Assembly (NCBI RefSeq): GCF_022807975.1
Contig: NZ_CP094358.1
Location: 4,301,037 to 4,365,036 of the forward strand
Length of the DNA: 64,000 nucleotides
Source of the DNA: Abyssalbus ytuae
GTDB taxonomy: Bacteria > Bacteroidota > Bacteroidia > Flavobacteriales > Flavobacteriaceae
Direction of reading: 5' to 3'
The notes beneath the pieces were generated by a model. The model was not told where the DNA came from and ran no database searches. It saw only the letters and a program-made list of their open reading frames with translations. This document shows, piece after piece, positions 43,505-52,434 of the stretch; the first letter of the stretch is position 1, and every line of letters begins with the position of its first letter. A program made the translations under genes and the position numbers.

Positions 43505-44092
43505 TTATTTTCCTTTGATTTTAAGAAGTTCAAAATGTATTTTTTTTGCTTTGTTTTCAGTCTCTATGTGTGAGGTATTTTTTATAATGAAGTCAGATAA
43601 TTTTCTCTTATCCTTATCTGGCCATTGATTATTCATTCTTTCAAGAACAGCTTTTCTTGAAATTTTATCCCTTTTCATTACTCTTTTTATCCTTTCTTCT
43701 TTTGTAGCTGTTACCAATATTATTTTTTCACAGTTTTTTTCTCCGCCACTTTCAAATAAAATTGCAGACTCTTTTATTACATATGCTGAATGTTGATTGC
43801 TATACCATTCTATAAAATGTTCTTTTACTCTGGGATGAATGATAGAGTTTAGTTTTTTTAATTTTTCCGGAGAATTAAATACTAAAGAGGCAAGGTATTT
43901 TCGGTTGGGCAAATTTTTTGTATAAGACTCTTTACCAAAAAACTCAATGATGTCTTGTTTTACTTCATCTGAGTTTTCCATTAATTTTTTTGCTTCTACA
44001 TCAGCTATATAGACAGGAACACCGAATTGTTCAAAAATCTTTGCTACGGTTGTTTTGCCACTGCCTATTCCACCGGTTAGACAAACTATCAT
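43505..44092 (-). CDS. coaE: Dephospho-CoA kinase
   Basis: A protein of 195 residues that performs the last step of coenzyme A synthesis, phosphorylating dephospho-CoA at the 3' ribose hydroxyl. The P-loop GGIGSGKT is at about 7-14. FGVPVYIADVEAKKLM carries the conserved substrate-binding Asp, HPRVKEHF and ESAILFESGGEKNCEKIILV are family segments, and RMNNQWPDKDKRKLSDFII forms the lid/C-terminal region. It overlaps the YbbR-like gene by 4 bases (ATGA). The preceding CoA step (coaBC) is encoded at 49987-51198 in another operon. Confidence 0.94.
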   Translation of the reverse strand: MIVCLTGGIGSGKTTVAKIFEQFGVPVYIADVEAKKLMENSDEVKQDIIEFFGKESYTKNLPNRKYLASLVFNSPEKLKKLNSIIHPRVKEHFIEWYSNQHSAYVIKESAILFESGGEKNCEKIILVTATKEERIKRVMKRDKISRKAVLERMNNQWPDKDKRKLSDFIIKNTSHIETENKAKKIHFELLKIKGK

Positions 44093-45051
44093 TGTTTTTT
44101 TACCAAAAATTCAACTTCATTGGTTTGCAGCTTAATTTCACCTTGAATATCCGGTGATTTTTCTAATTTAAGCTTCAATTTACCTTCTGCTTCTTCATTA
44201 AAATCGCATGAAACCATAAAATCTTCTACCGATATATTTTTCAGGTCTTTAAGAGCTGTTTTAACTAATACATTAACAGCTGGAGGAAAAGTTCTTACTG
44301 AAAGTTTTTCGGGAACCTTTTTTACAGTAACGGGTACTTCTATCATTTTCTCCGAAAATTTTTCAACTTTTGCAGTTATTTCAACTTTTTTTGTTTCATA
44401 TGAAATTTCTTCGAGACTAAGCGGCAAGGGAATGTCAATATCTAAAGTTGCATCCAGATTATTTGATATATTATCTGCTTTATATTCAACCGTATTTAAT
44501 TTAGCTATGGTATCAACAATATTTTCAGGGCCTAAAATCCAAATCGAGTCAGGTGTAACTTTTATCTCGTCATATAATTCATAATCGCTCGAAAAATTAA
44601 GGGTTAATTTGGGAACTACCTTAACATATTTTTGCTTATTAATACCAAATTGTATATGTACCGTATCGGCCAAAACCCTTCTTAAAGTCAAATCGCTGTA
44701 TTGATTACCAATTTCTTCTTCCAGATCGTCTTCTAAAATATAAAACCCTCTACCCGGGTCATCATAGCCTGATAAATCTATATCCAGATTCTTTTTAAAA
44801 AGATTGTAATTAAAAATTTTAAAACCTGTGGCATTTACTATTACATCGAGTGTTTTAACAGGTTTACTTAAAAGTATTTTTTCTTCTGGTATATTTTTAT
44901 AATCTACATCAAAACTAATTTTATAAGTATAGTTTTTTGATAGTTTAATTAAAAACCACATAAAAAAAGAAAACAGTACAAAAATGGCAAATACTCCCAT
45001 TTTTTTTCGCCTTGTAGGTCCTGTAAAATATTTTTTTATTATCGAAACCAT
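44089..45051 (-). CDS. YbbR-like domain protein
   Basis: A protein of 320 residues with one N-terminal transmembrane helix (about 17-35, preceded by KKYFTGPTRRKK) and an extracytoplasmic beta-rich region of YbbR-like repeats: KISFDVDYKNIPEEKIL, VTPDSIWILGPENIVDTI, and SEKMIEVPVTVKKVPEKLSV. In Firmicutes YbbR/CdaR regulates c-di-AMP cyclase, but no cyclase is next to it here. In flavobacteria the gene is commonly found with coaE, as here, where they overlap by 4 bases. The role is unknown. Confidence 0.82.
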   Translation of the reverse strand: MVSIIKKYFTGPTRRKKMGVFAIFVLFSFFMWFLIKLSKNYTYKISFDVDYKNIPEEKILLSKPVKTLDVIVNATGFKIFNYNLFKKNLDIDLSGYDDPGRGFYILEDDLEEEIGNQYSDLTLRRVLADTVHIQFGINKQKYVKVVPKLTLNFSSDYELYDEIKVTPDSIWILGPENIVDTIAKLNTVEYKADNISNNLDATLDIDIPLPLSLEEISYETKKVEITAKVEKFSEKMIEVPVTVKKVPEKLSVRTFPPAVNVLVKTALKDLKNISVEDFMVSCDFNEEAEGKLKLKLEKSPDIQGEIKLQTNEVEFLVKKQ

Positions 45052-45053
45052 AA

Positions 45054-46055
45054 TTAATTAAAAAAAAGTTTTGGAAAAGCCTTTTGAGGTTTTTTATTCA
45101 GAAAATTAACTAAAAAAGTTGACTTAACAAACCCGGTAGCATATCCATAAAATTGAATGACCACAGCTAAAATACTTAGAAAAGCTATTTTAATACTTTT
45201 ATTTTTTACAAATGAATCAATAAATATTACTCCAAAATATAAGGCATACAGCCATAAAAAATATGGAAGCCTAAAAAAATAAAGGATTACAGAAAATATA
45301 AAACCTGTTAAAAATAAAGCGGGAAACCAATATGTAATTTTACTCGTTTCTGGGTGCCATGAATTTAATATAGGCCTGGTAAGACCAAATTTATGTACCT
45401 GCTGGTAAAATTTTTTCCATGAAATTCTTCGTTTATGATATACAAATGCTTTCTCTATTAACTTGGTATCAAAACCTGCTTTCCATAAACGTATGGTTAA
45501 ATCAGGATCTTCCCCAGGATGTATTTTACCAAATCCTCCGGTCGTTTCGAATGCCTGTTTGGAAAGTCCCATATTGAAACTCCTGGGTTGGAATTTACCA
45601 ACAGATTTTTTATTCCCCCTTATTCCACCAGTTGTGAATAAGGAAGTCATACTATAATTAATTGATTTTTGTATAGTGGAAAAAGAATCATGAGCTGCAT
45701 CCGGTCCCCCAAAACAATCTACATATTTTAATTTTAGCGAATGTTCAACCTCATTTAAATATTGGGGAGGTAATATACAATCGGAATCCAATATAAGATA
45801 ATAATTACCTTTTGCACGCCTCATACCATAATTTCTGGAATCACCAGGGCCTGAGTTTTCTTTGTAATAGTAGGAAATTTGAAGTTTTTCTTTATATTTT
45901 TCTACTATTTCCTGTGAAGAAATTGCAGACCCGTCTTCTACTATTACTACCTCAAATGGTTTAATAAAGTGTTGTTCTGATAAACTCTCCAAAAGCTCAT
46001 CAACTTCATCAGGCCTGTTATATACAGGAATAATAAACGAAAAATAAAAATCCAT
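45054..46055 (-). CDS. Family 2 glycosyltransferase with C-terminal membrane helices
   Basis: A GT-A fold glycosyltransferase of 333 residues. The nucleotide-sugar domain (about 1-230) begins FSFIIPVYNRPDEVDELLES, continues EVVIVEDGS and GDSRNYGMRRAKGNYYLILD with the metal-binding acidic motif DSDC, and has GEDPDLTIRLWKAGF as the acceptor-side ED motif. Two or three transmembrane helices (about 240-320) anchor it in the inner membrane. It probably adds a sugar to a lipid-linked or surface glycan; the donor is unknown. It ends 2 bases before the YbbR-like gene starts, forming an operon with that gene and coaE. Confidence 0.9.
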   Translation of the reverse strand: MDFYFSFIIPVYNRPDEVDELLESLSEQHFIKPFEVVIVEDGSAISSQEIVEKYKEKLQISYYYKENSGPGDSRNYGMRRAKGNYYLILDSDCILPPQYLNEVEHSLKLKYVDCFGGPDAAHDSFSTIQKSINYSMTSLFTTGGIRGNKKSVGKFQPRSFNMGLSKQAFETTGGFGKIHPGEDPDLTIRLWKAGFDTKLIEKAFVYHKRRISWKKFYQQVHKFGLTRPILNSWHPETSKITYWFPALFLTGFIFSVILYFFRLPYFLWLYALYFGVIFIDSFVKNKSIKIAFLSILAVVIQFYGYATGFVKSTFLVNFLNKKPQKAFPKLFFN

Positions 46056-46216
46056 CCGATAAACTAAACTACAAACATCCTTCTTAAAATATAAAAAATC
46101 TAAGCAAAGAACTTTATCGATAAAATAAACTTTTAATCGATTTGACTAATTTGTTGATTTATAACATCATTTTTAGAATAAAAAACTATCTAATTTTATC
46201 AATAAACCAGATACCA

Positions 46217-46468
46217 ATGCAAAAACAAAGCTACTATTACAATAAACATTTTGTTTCCACTTATACGGAAAGTAATTTCATCTTCAAATTTTTAAATAAA
46301 TCACTTACCTTATTCAAACAAAGTTGTTTCAAACATGAAAGCTTAGATGAATTCTGCAAAAATGAAGCTTTTGGCCTCTTATTTAACTCTGAATATGATT
46401 CCCGTCAAAACAGAACTTTGTATGCTTCTCTGCTTAAAAATTATATTTCAAAAAACTATAAACCCTAA
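46217..46468 (+). CDS. Small hypothetical protein
   Basis: A protein of 83 residues, rich in Phe, Tyr, Asn and Lys (SYYYNKHFVSTYTESNFIFKF; ASLLKNYISKNYKP), without signal peptide or membrane helix. The frame extends upstream to 46142, but that part looks like non-coding hydrophobic translation and the ATG at 46217 is preferred. The family is not recognised. It is convergent with fabI (7 bases between stops) and divergent from the glycosyltransferase gene. The open frame and polar composition support a real gene; the evidence is modest. Confidence 0.5.
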   Translation: MQKQSYYYNKHFVSTYTESNFIFKFLNKSLTLFKQSCFKHESLDEFCKNEAFGLLFNSEYDSRQNRTLYASLLKNYISKNYKP

Positions 46469-46475
46469 TTATATA

Positions 46476-47288
46476 TTATTCTGAAAACTTTTCAATAACC
46501 TCATTACTAACACCGGTATTAGAAAAACCTCCGTCGTGAAAAAGATTTTGCATGGTTACTTTTCTGGTAAGGTCAGAAAATAATGAAACTGTATAATCAG
46601 CACAATCTAAAGCACTTGCATTTCCCAGTGGTGACATTTTTTCGGCGTATGAAATAAATCCTCCAAATCCTTTTACTCCCTGACCGGCTGTTGTAGGTGT
46701 AGGAGATTGAGAAATGGTATTAACCCTTACTTTTTTATCCTTTCCGAAGAAATATCCGAAGCTCCGTGCTACTGACTCAAGATAAGCTTTATTGTCAGCC
46801 ATATCATTATAATCAGGAAAAGTACGTTGAGCAGCCATGTATGTAAGGGCTACTATGCTTCCCCATTCATTCATTGCATCTTTTTTGTATAAAGTCTGGC
46901 AAACTTTATGGAAGGAAAGTGCAGATACATCCCATCCTTTTTGTGTGAAATCATAGTTTTCATCGGTATAATGCCTGTTTTTTCTAACGTTTACAGACAT
47001 TCCTATGGAATGCAAAACAAAGTCAAGTTTACCGCCGAGAATTTCCGTTGCTTTTTCAATAAGATTTTCTAAATCTTCAATACTTGTGGCATCGGCCGGA
47101 ATTATTTCAGATTCTGTTTTTTCAGCTAAAGCATTTATCTGTCCCATTCTCATTGCTATGGGGGCATTGGTTAATACAAATTTCCCTCCTTCTTCAAAAA
47201 CACGTTCTGCTGTTTTCCATGCAATTGAATTTTCATCAAGTGCTCCAAAAATAATTCCTTTCTTCCCTTTTAATAAATTATATGACAT
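46476..47288 (-). CDS. fabI: Enoyl-[acyl-carrier-protein] reductase FabI
   Basis: A protein of 270 residues of the SDR superfamily, catalysing the NAD(P)H-dependent last step of each fatty-acid elongation cycle. It shows the FabI-type N-terminus GKKGIIFGALDENSIAW (cofactor loop), VLHSIGMS, and the catalytic pair Tyr160 and Lys167 in FPDYNDMADNK, spaced by seven as in E. coli FabI, with Tyr150 at the other active-site tyrosine position. It has its own TAnnTTTG promoter about 38 bases upstream of the start. Length is normal. Confidence 0.94.
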   Translation of the reverse strand: MSYNLLKGKKGIIFGALDENSIAWKTAERVFEEGGKFVLTNAPIAMRMGQINALAEKTESEIIPADATSIEDLENLIEKATEILGGKLDFVLHSIGMSVNVRKNRHYTDENYDFTQKGWDVSALSFHKVCQTLYKKDAMNEWGSIVALTYMAAQRTFPDYNDMADNKAYLESVARSFGYFFGKDKKVRVNTISQSPTPTTAGQGVKGFGGFISYAEKMSPLGNASALDCADYTVSLFSDLTRKVTMQNLFHDGGFSNTGVSNEVIEKFSE

Positions 47289-47325
47289 ATGGTTTTGTTT
47301 TTTCTGTTGATTAGTATTTTAATTT

Positions 47326-47333
47326 CAAAGATA
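47326..47333 (-). promoter_or_regulatory. fabI -7 promoter element
   Basis: Minus-strand TATCTTTG, an exact TAnnTTTG match, located 38 bases upstream of the fabI ATG. Confidence 0.5.
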
Positions 47334-47391
47334 TTAATTTGATTTATGAATTTTAAGATGTGATTGTTTACTTTTTATAAATAAACCTGTA

Positions 47392-49044
47392 TCAATTAAG
47401 TAATTGTTTTGCATGAGCCAGAGCAGAATCGGTTATATTTTTACCCCCAAGCATTTCAGCCAGCTCCATAATTCTCTCATCTTCAGTTAATTGTTTTATT
47501 TTAGTTGATGTAGTGTCCTTCTCATCTTCTTTGTATACTTTAAAATGAAATGTTCCCTTAGCCGCTATTTGAGGAAGATGAGTAATGCTGAAAACTTGCA
47601 TTTTATTACTCATTTGCTGCATTATTTCACCCATTTTATTTGATATCTCTCCTGAAACACCCGTATCAATTTCATCAAACATAATGGTGGGTAAATTCAT
47701 ATATTTTGCAAGCAATGATTTTATTGAAAGCATTATACGGGATAATTCACCTCCCGAAGCCACTTTTCTTATTTCACCATACTTGGTTCCTTTGTTGGCA
47801 GAAAAAAGAAACGTTAATTTATCCCTTCCATTTTGGAAGAATGTATCTGTTTGGGTTAATTCAATCAAAAAAGTTGCATTTGGCATTCCCAATTCTGCTA
47901 AGGTATTTTCTAAACTCGTTTTTAGTAACGGAATCACTTTGTTCCTTCTCTGATGGATTTCTAAGGCTGATTCTTTTAACTCATTCTCCAATTTAGAAAG
48001 TTTAGCGTATTTGGTTTGTATATCATTATCCAGATTTTCTGTTACAGATACTTTTTCCTCCAGTTCAGCTTTGACTTTTAAAAGCTCATTTATATCTAAA
48101 GCATTATGCTTTTTTTGTAAGTTATAAATTATTTGAAGTTTAGCATTAACTTCTTCAAGCAACCCAGGGTTTGCCTCCAGATTTTCTTCTATTTGTTGAA
48201 TTTCTCCATAGGTATCGTCTAATTCAATTAAAACTGAATTAACCCTTTTAAAAATTTCATCATAATTATTTCCATATGAAGAAAGTTTTTGTAAAGTATT
48301 TTTCAATTCTGTTAATGCCGCGAGTACTCCTATTTGTTCTTCTCCCAACACTTGAGTTGAATAAGATATCTTCTCTTTAATGTCTTCTACATTGGATAGC
48401 TGCTCATATTTAGACTCTAAGTCTTCCAGCATCCCATCAGTCAAATTGGCTTCCCGGAGTTCTTTTAATAAAAATGAATTGTAATCGTATTCTTTATTAG
48501 CTTCAGACTGAAAGTCTAATAGTTTTTTTAACGCTGATTGGACTTTTTGGTACTCAATAAATTTAGTTTTATAAACCTCTAAAAGATTTTCATTTCCTGC
48601 CATAGCATCTATCACCTGAAACTGAAAATCATTTTCTGTTAATTGTAATGTTTGATGCTGAGAATGAATATCTATGAGCCTGTTTCCCAAAGATGATAAT
48701 ATATCCAGGGTAACCGGGGTATCGTTTATAAACGCCCTGGATTTTCCGCTGGGTAAAATTTCCCTTCTTATGATTGTATTTTTTTCAAAATCGAGATCGT
48801 TTTCATCAAAAAAATCGGCGAGATTGTATTTTTTAATTAAAAAATCGGCCTCAATGACACATTTTTCATCTTTGTCCTTTAAACTACTTAAATCGGCTCT
48901 TTTACCCAGTACCAAACCTAAAGCTCCTAATAGTATTGATTTACCCGCACCTGTTTCACCGGTTATAATAGTAAATCCCTCTCCAAAATTAACATGGAGA
49001 TTATTGATTAGGGCATAATTTTTTATAGAAAGTGATGCTAACAA
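47392..49044 (-). CDS. recN: DNA repair protein RecN
   Basis: An SMC-like ATPase of 550 residues acting early in double-strand break repair. The N-terminal Walker A GETGAGKSIL is at about 29-38. Two long coiled-coil arms span about 155-365. The C-terminal half contains the ABC signature KVASGGELSRIMLS, Walker B PTIMFDEIDTGVSG, and SITHLPQIAAKG. It is the last gene of the bamD-rpoZ-coaBC-DUF4835-recN cluster. A TATATTTG box 20 bases upstream may give it an additional promoter. Confidence 0.96.
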   Translation of the reverse strand: MLASLSIKNYALINNLHVNFGEGFTIITGETGAGKSILLGALGLVLGKRADLSSLKDKDEKCVIEADFLIKKYNLADFFDENDLDFEKNTIIRREILPSGKSRAFINDTPVTLDILSSLGNRLIDIHSQHQTLQLTENDFQFQVIDAMAGNENLLEVYKTKFIEYQKVQSALKKLLDFQSEANKEYDYNSFLLKELREANLTDGMLEDLESKYEQLSNVEDIKEKISYSTQVLGEEQIGVLAALTELKNTLQKLSSYGNNYDEIFKRVNSVLIELDDTYGEIQQIEENLEANPGLLEEVNAKLQIIYNLQKKHNALDINELLKVKAELEEKVSVTENLDNDIQTKYAKLSKLENELKESALEIHQRRNKVIPLLKTSLENTLAELGMPNATFLIELTQTDTFFQNGRDKLTFLFSANKGTKYGEIRKVASGGELSRIMLSIKSLLAKYMNLPTIMFDEIDTGVSGEISNKMGEIMQQMSNKMQVFSITHLPQIAAKGTFHFKVYKEDEKDTTSTKIKQLTEDERIMELAEMLGGKNITDSALAHAKQLLN

Positions 49045-49064
49045 CAGAACATTTTTTAACTACC

Positions 49065-49072
49065 CAAATATA
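49065..49072 (-). promoter_or_regulatory. recN -7 promoter element
   Basis: Minus-strand TATATTTG, an exact TAnnTTTG match, 20 bases upstream of the recN ATG and inside the short gap after the DUF4835 gene. Confidence 0.45.
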
Positions 49073-49100
49073 GGCAATACTAAAATTCAAAAAAACTTTC

Positions 49101-49994
49101 CTAATATTTTATATCGGACCAATTTGAAGCATGTAGTGGAGCTATTTTTTCGAGGATACTTTTTAAACTCCTGATATCTACCTTAGGACCATCAGAGAAA
49201 ATACTTTTTATTTCATCTGCTTTGGCATCAAAAAAAGTTTGTAGAACAAAAGAATTAGGTCTTTTATTATTAAGTTTTCCTAAAAGCTTGATACTTTTAG
49301 AGATGTTTTCTTTGGCATCCTGGGTGTCTTCCGCCATTAAATCTAATCCCAGTCGATGATATTCATACATTGCCTGCCTGTATTCTGAAAATGTATTTGA
49401 TAACAGATTATCTATCAGTTCCCATCGGGTCCGGTTACCATCTATTTGCCTCCATCCCAGATATCCACTACCCTGTGCTAGATTTACAATACTTCTTGCC
49501 TGATTAAAATAATCCGTTCCGCCGTTTAAAGCAAATGTATCAGCATCTATACCTAAAATTATATATATATAATAAGTAATTACGGATACAAGATTAGATT
49601 CAAATGTATTACTGTTATAAAAAAGCGGTTCAAACTCCAGATAATTAAAACTAAATTGCTTGTCCTGATAATTAAAAACAGGGGTTTCATAAGTAGAATT
49701 AAAAACAGGCCTGTTAGATTGAATTTGAAGAGTAGCATCAAACCTGTTATTATTGTCAAAGCTGGTAACTGTAATTAACATATTGCAATTAATGCGCTCA
49801 TTAACAGTATATTCCCTGTTTGTCCATCTGGTTTTATTTACATAATCATTTAAAGCTCTTTCTAATGTTTTAAAAACCTGCTGATTTGTTTGCTCAATTT
49901 GATCTGAATTTACAATTATATTACAATTCAGTTCCTGGGAAAAAGCAAAAAAGCAATTAATAAGAACCAGCATGAATGTTATTTTTTTAAGCAT
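49101..49994 (-). CDS. DUF4835 family protein (PorD-like)
   Basis: A protein of 297 residues with a signal peptide (to about residue 20, ending FFAFSQ). The mature part starts ELNCNIIVNSDQIEQTNQQVF and continues with the family pattern LERALNDYVNKTRWTN and NYLEFEPLFYNSNTFESNL. It matches DUF4835, which I remember as the family of PorD, a protein linked to type IX secretion in Bacteroidota; the assignment to PorD is from memory. The location is the periplasm or outer membrane. It overlaps coaBC by 8 bases, so translation is coupled, and precedes recN. Confidence 0.85.
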   Translation of the reverse strand: MLKKITFMLVLINCFFAFSQELNCNIIVNSDQIEQTNQQVFKTLERALNDYVNKTRWTNREYTVNERINCNMLITVTSFDNNNRFDATLQIQSNRPVFNSTYETPVFNYQDKQFSFNYLEFEPLFYNSNTFESNLVSVITYYIYIILGIDADTFALNGGTDYFNQARSIVNLAQGSGYLGWRQIDGNRTRWELIDNLLSNTFSEYRQAMYEYHRLGLDLMAEDTQDAKENISKSIKLLGKLNNKRPNSFVLQTFFDAKADEIKSIFSDGPKVDIRSLKSILEKIAPLHASNWSDIKY

Positions 49995-51198
49995 TTATCT
50001 TATGAATAATTTCATTAAATATATCATGCGCCACTTCGGCTTTTGACTTTAATTTAAACGCTTTAATATTTAAATCCTTGTCTATAAAGGTAATTTTATT
50101 TGTTGATTTGCCAAAACCGGCCCCTTCATCATTAAGTGAATTTAATACGATAGCATCAAGATTTTTATTTGCCAGTTTTTGTTTTGCATTGTTTTCTTCA
50201 TTATTTGTTTCGAGAGCAAAACCAACTAAATACTGATGCTCTTTTATTTGACCCAGAGAAGCGAGAATATCCTTGGTGGGTTCCAATTCAATAGTTAAAG
50301 AAGCTTTTTCTTTCTTTATTTTATTTTTTGCTACATTTTTGGGCCGGTAATCAGCCACTGCCGCTGACAATATTGCAATATCACTATTTTTATAATGTTG
50401 GTGAACCTCGTTATACATTTCTTCTGCAGATATCACCCTGAAAATTTTAATTAATGAGTGACTTATTTCCAAATGTGTAGGGCCAGTTACCAAAAAAACT
50501 TCTGCCCCCAGGCTAGCAGCTACTTCTGCTAGTTCAAATCCCATTTTCCCCGAAGAATGATTGCCAATAAACCTAACAGGGTCTATTGTTTCATAAGTAG
50601 GTCCGGCAGTTATTAAAACCTTTTTATTTTTTAAAGGAAGTTTAGAAAGTATATCTCCTTCTATAAATGTAACAATATCTTCTGGTTCCGCCATTCTGCC
50701 TTCACCTATCAAGCCACTGGCCAGCTCGCCAAACCCGGCAGGAATTATAATATTTCCAAAGCTTTTTAAAACTGTTAATGTGTTTTGTGTAGAAGTATGC
50801 CTGTACATATCTAAATCCATAGCTGGCGCTATATAAACCGGGCATTTAGCTGAAAGATATGTTGCCAGTAAAAAATTATCACTAATTCCATTTGCCATTT
50901 TAGACATGGTATTAGCTGTCGCAGGTGCAATAATCATTAAATCTGCCCATAACCCCTGGTCTACATGACTATTCCATACTGAATTTTCATCTTCGGTAGT
51001 TGTAAAAGATGAAAGAACCGGATTCTTAGATAATGTAGAAAGCGTTAAAGGGGTTATGAACTCTTTAGCACTCTCTGTCATTACTACTTTAACGCTTGCT
51101 CCCGACTTTATAAATAAGCGGACTAAATTAGCTGTTTTATAAGCGGCAATACCCCCGGTGATGCCTAAAAGTACGTTTTTACCGCTAAGAACAGACAT
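49987..51198 (-). CDS. coaBC: Bifunctional phosphopantothenoylcysteine decarboxylase/synthase
   Basis: A bifunctional CoA-synthesis enzyme of 403 residues. The CoaC half (about 1-185) is a flavoprotein decarboxylase: GKNVLLGITGGIAAYKTANL, the SHVDQGLWADLMIIAPATANT segment, and APAMDLDMY with the catalytic region. The CoaB half (about 186-403) is the CTP-dependent synthase: KKVLITAGPTYETIDPVRFI, NHSSGKMGFELAEVA, and AAVADYRPK with the Lys-rich loop. Together they convert 4'-phosphopantothenate to 4'-phosphopantetheine. The start overlaps the stop of rpoZ by one base. Confidence 0.96.
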   Translation of the reverse strand: MSVLSGKNVLLGITGGIAAYKTANLVRLFIKSGASVKVVMTESAKEFITPLTLSTLSKNPVLSSFTTTEDENSVWNSHVDQGLWADLMIIAPATANTMSKMANGISDNFLLATYLSAKCPVYIAPAMDLDMYRHTSTQNTLTVLKSFGNIIIPAGFGELASGLIGEGRMAEPEDIVTFIEGDILSKLPLKNKKVLITAGPTYETIDPVRFIGNHSSGKMGFELAEVAASLGAEVFLVTGPTHLEISHSLIKIFRVISAEEMYNEVHQHYKNSDIAILSAAVADYRPKNVAKNKIKKEKASLTIELEPTKDILASLGQIKEHQYLVGFALETNNEENNAKQKLANKNLDAIVLNSLNDEGAGFGKSTNKITFIDKDLNIKAFKLKSKAEVAHDIFNEIIHKINA

Positions 51199-51521
51199 TA
51201 TTTTTCTTCTGTATTCCTGTAATAAATTTTATTTTCTAACCATTCCTGAATTGCAATGGCATGTGGTTTAGGAAGTTTTTCATAAAACTTAGAAACTTCT
51301 ATTTGTTCTTTATTTTCAAAAATCTCTTCCAGACTGTCAGTATATGTGGCAAACTCTTCAAGCTTTTCGATTAACTCTTTTTTAACTTCAGTGTTAATTT
51401 GAATCGCTCTTTTTGAAATTATTGAAATCGCTTCATAAATATTATCAGTTGGCACATCAATCTCATTTCTGTTATAAGTAACAGTGGATACCGGTGCCTC
51501 AGTGTTTCTAATATCGCTCAT
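51198..51521 (-). CDS. rpoZ: RNA polymerase omega subunit (Bacteroidota type)
   Basis: A protein of 107 residues matching the diverged omega subunit of Bacteroidota. The core NIYEAISIISKRAIQINTEVK resembles the helical segment with which omega clamps the beta-prime C-terminus; the C-terminal extension ends KPHAIAIQEWLENKIYY. It assists assembly and stability of RNA polymerase in the cytoplasm. It starts one base after the bamD stop and touches coaBC, so the three genes are tightly coupled. Confidence 0.88.
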   Translation of the reverse strand: MSDIRNTEAPVSTVTYNRNEIDVPTDNIYEAISIISKRAIQINTEVKKELIEKLEEFATYTDSLEEIFENKEQIEVSKFYEKLPKPHAIAIQEWLENKIYYRNTEEK

Positions 51522-51522
51522 A

Positions 51523-52323
51523 TTATGATTGTTTACTAAATTTTTCTAGTTCGTTATTTATATCTTCCAGCATTTTATCAGCTTCTCTTAAATATTTTGA
51601 CTGACTGTAAAATCTTTTTAGAGTGTTGTATACTGATTTAGTGTCATTTAGCCTTTCTTCCTGCCTGTTATAAATACTGTTCATTGCCAAATTGTATGAT
51701 GCCAGCATTTTTTGAAAAAGAGCATCTTCCCTGTATACAGAACCGGGGTATTCTGATAAAAATAATTCCCAGGATTTTATAGCTGCTTTATAATCTTTTA
51801 TCCTGTTGTATTGTTTTGCTATTTCAAAAGCTTTTTTCTCGAGTTTGGTACGTAATTCCAAAGTCATTTTATTTGCTTCTTCCATATGTTCCGACTCAGG
51901 ATATTTATTGATAAAAACCTGTAGTTTTTCCAAAGCAGTATTAGTCTCTGCCTGGTCTATACTATATTTTGGGGAAAGTTTATATTGACTTTTTGCATTA
52001 TAAAAGAGTGCTTCTTCTACTTTTTCACTTCTGGGATATGACTTGGCAAATCTTTCAAACTGATAAGCGGACAAATAATAATCTTCAATATTATAATAGC
52101 TGTCTGCCATAAAATAATAAATCCTTTCTCCTTGAGGTTTACCTGCATATTGAGTTGCTATTTGCTCAAATAACCGCACTGCCTTTTTATAATTACCTTC
52201 ATTATAAAGTTTTTCTGCAAGTTCATATTTTACTTTAATGTCTTCCGACTTTAAGGCTTTTTGATATTCACTACATGAAAATGCGAGAAGAAGGACAGTA
52301 ACTAATATTGAAAATCTTATCAT
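51523..52323 (-). CDS. bamD: Outer-membrane assembly lipoprotein BamD
   Basis: A lipoprotein precursor of 266 residues. The lipobox is LAFSC (Cys at about residue 17), followed by SEYQKALKSEDIKVKYELAE, the usual Bacteroidota BamD opening. TPR-like helices run through about 30-240 (LYNEGNYKKAVRLFEQIA, SAYQFERFAKSYPRSEKVEEALF). It forms part of the BAM complex that inserts outer-membrane proteins, on the periplasmic face of the outer membrane. Two Met codons are close; the ATG at 52323 (MIRFS) is preferred because a TAATTTTG promoter at 52337-52344 would leave the one at 52332 almost at the transcript start. Confidence 0.92.
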   Translation of the reverse strand: MIRFSILVTVLLLAFSCSEYQKALKSEDIKVKYELAEKLYNEGNYKKAVRLFEQIATQYAGKPQGERIYYFMADSYYNIEDYYLSAYQFERFAKSYPRSEKVEEALFYNAKSQYKLSPKYSIDQAETNTALEKLQVFINKYPESEHMEEANKMTLELRTKLEKKAFEIAKQYNRIKDYKAAIKSWELFLSEYPGSVYREDALFQKMLASYNLAMNSIYNRQEERLNDTKSVYNTLKRFYSQSKYLREADKMLEDINNELEKFSKQS

Positions 52324-52336
52324 TTTTATCATCCGG

Positions 52337-52344
52337 CAAAATTA
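52337..52344 (-). promoter_or_regulatory. Promoter of the bamD operon
   Basis: Minus-strand TAATTTTG, an exact TAnnTTTG match, 13 bases upstream of the preferred bamD start. Confidence 0.55.
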
Positions 52345-52434
52345 GATAAATTTATAATAATTAAAAAACTAATTTTTTAAACTTAAGAATGACGAAAATA
52401 AGCTCATTTTTTTTAATTACCTCAATGCAAAATG

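Noticed and set aside
46142..46216. Upstream extension of the 83-residue protein
   Set aside because: The added residues look like translated AT-rich intergenic DNA.
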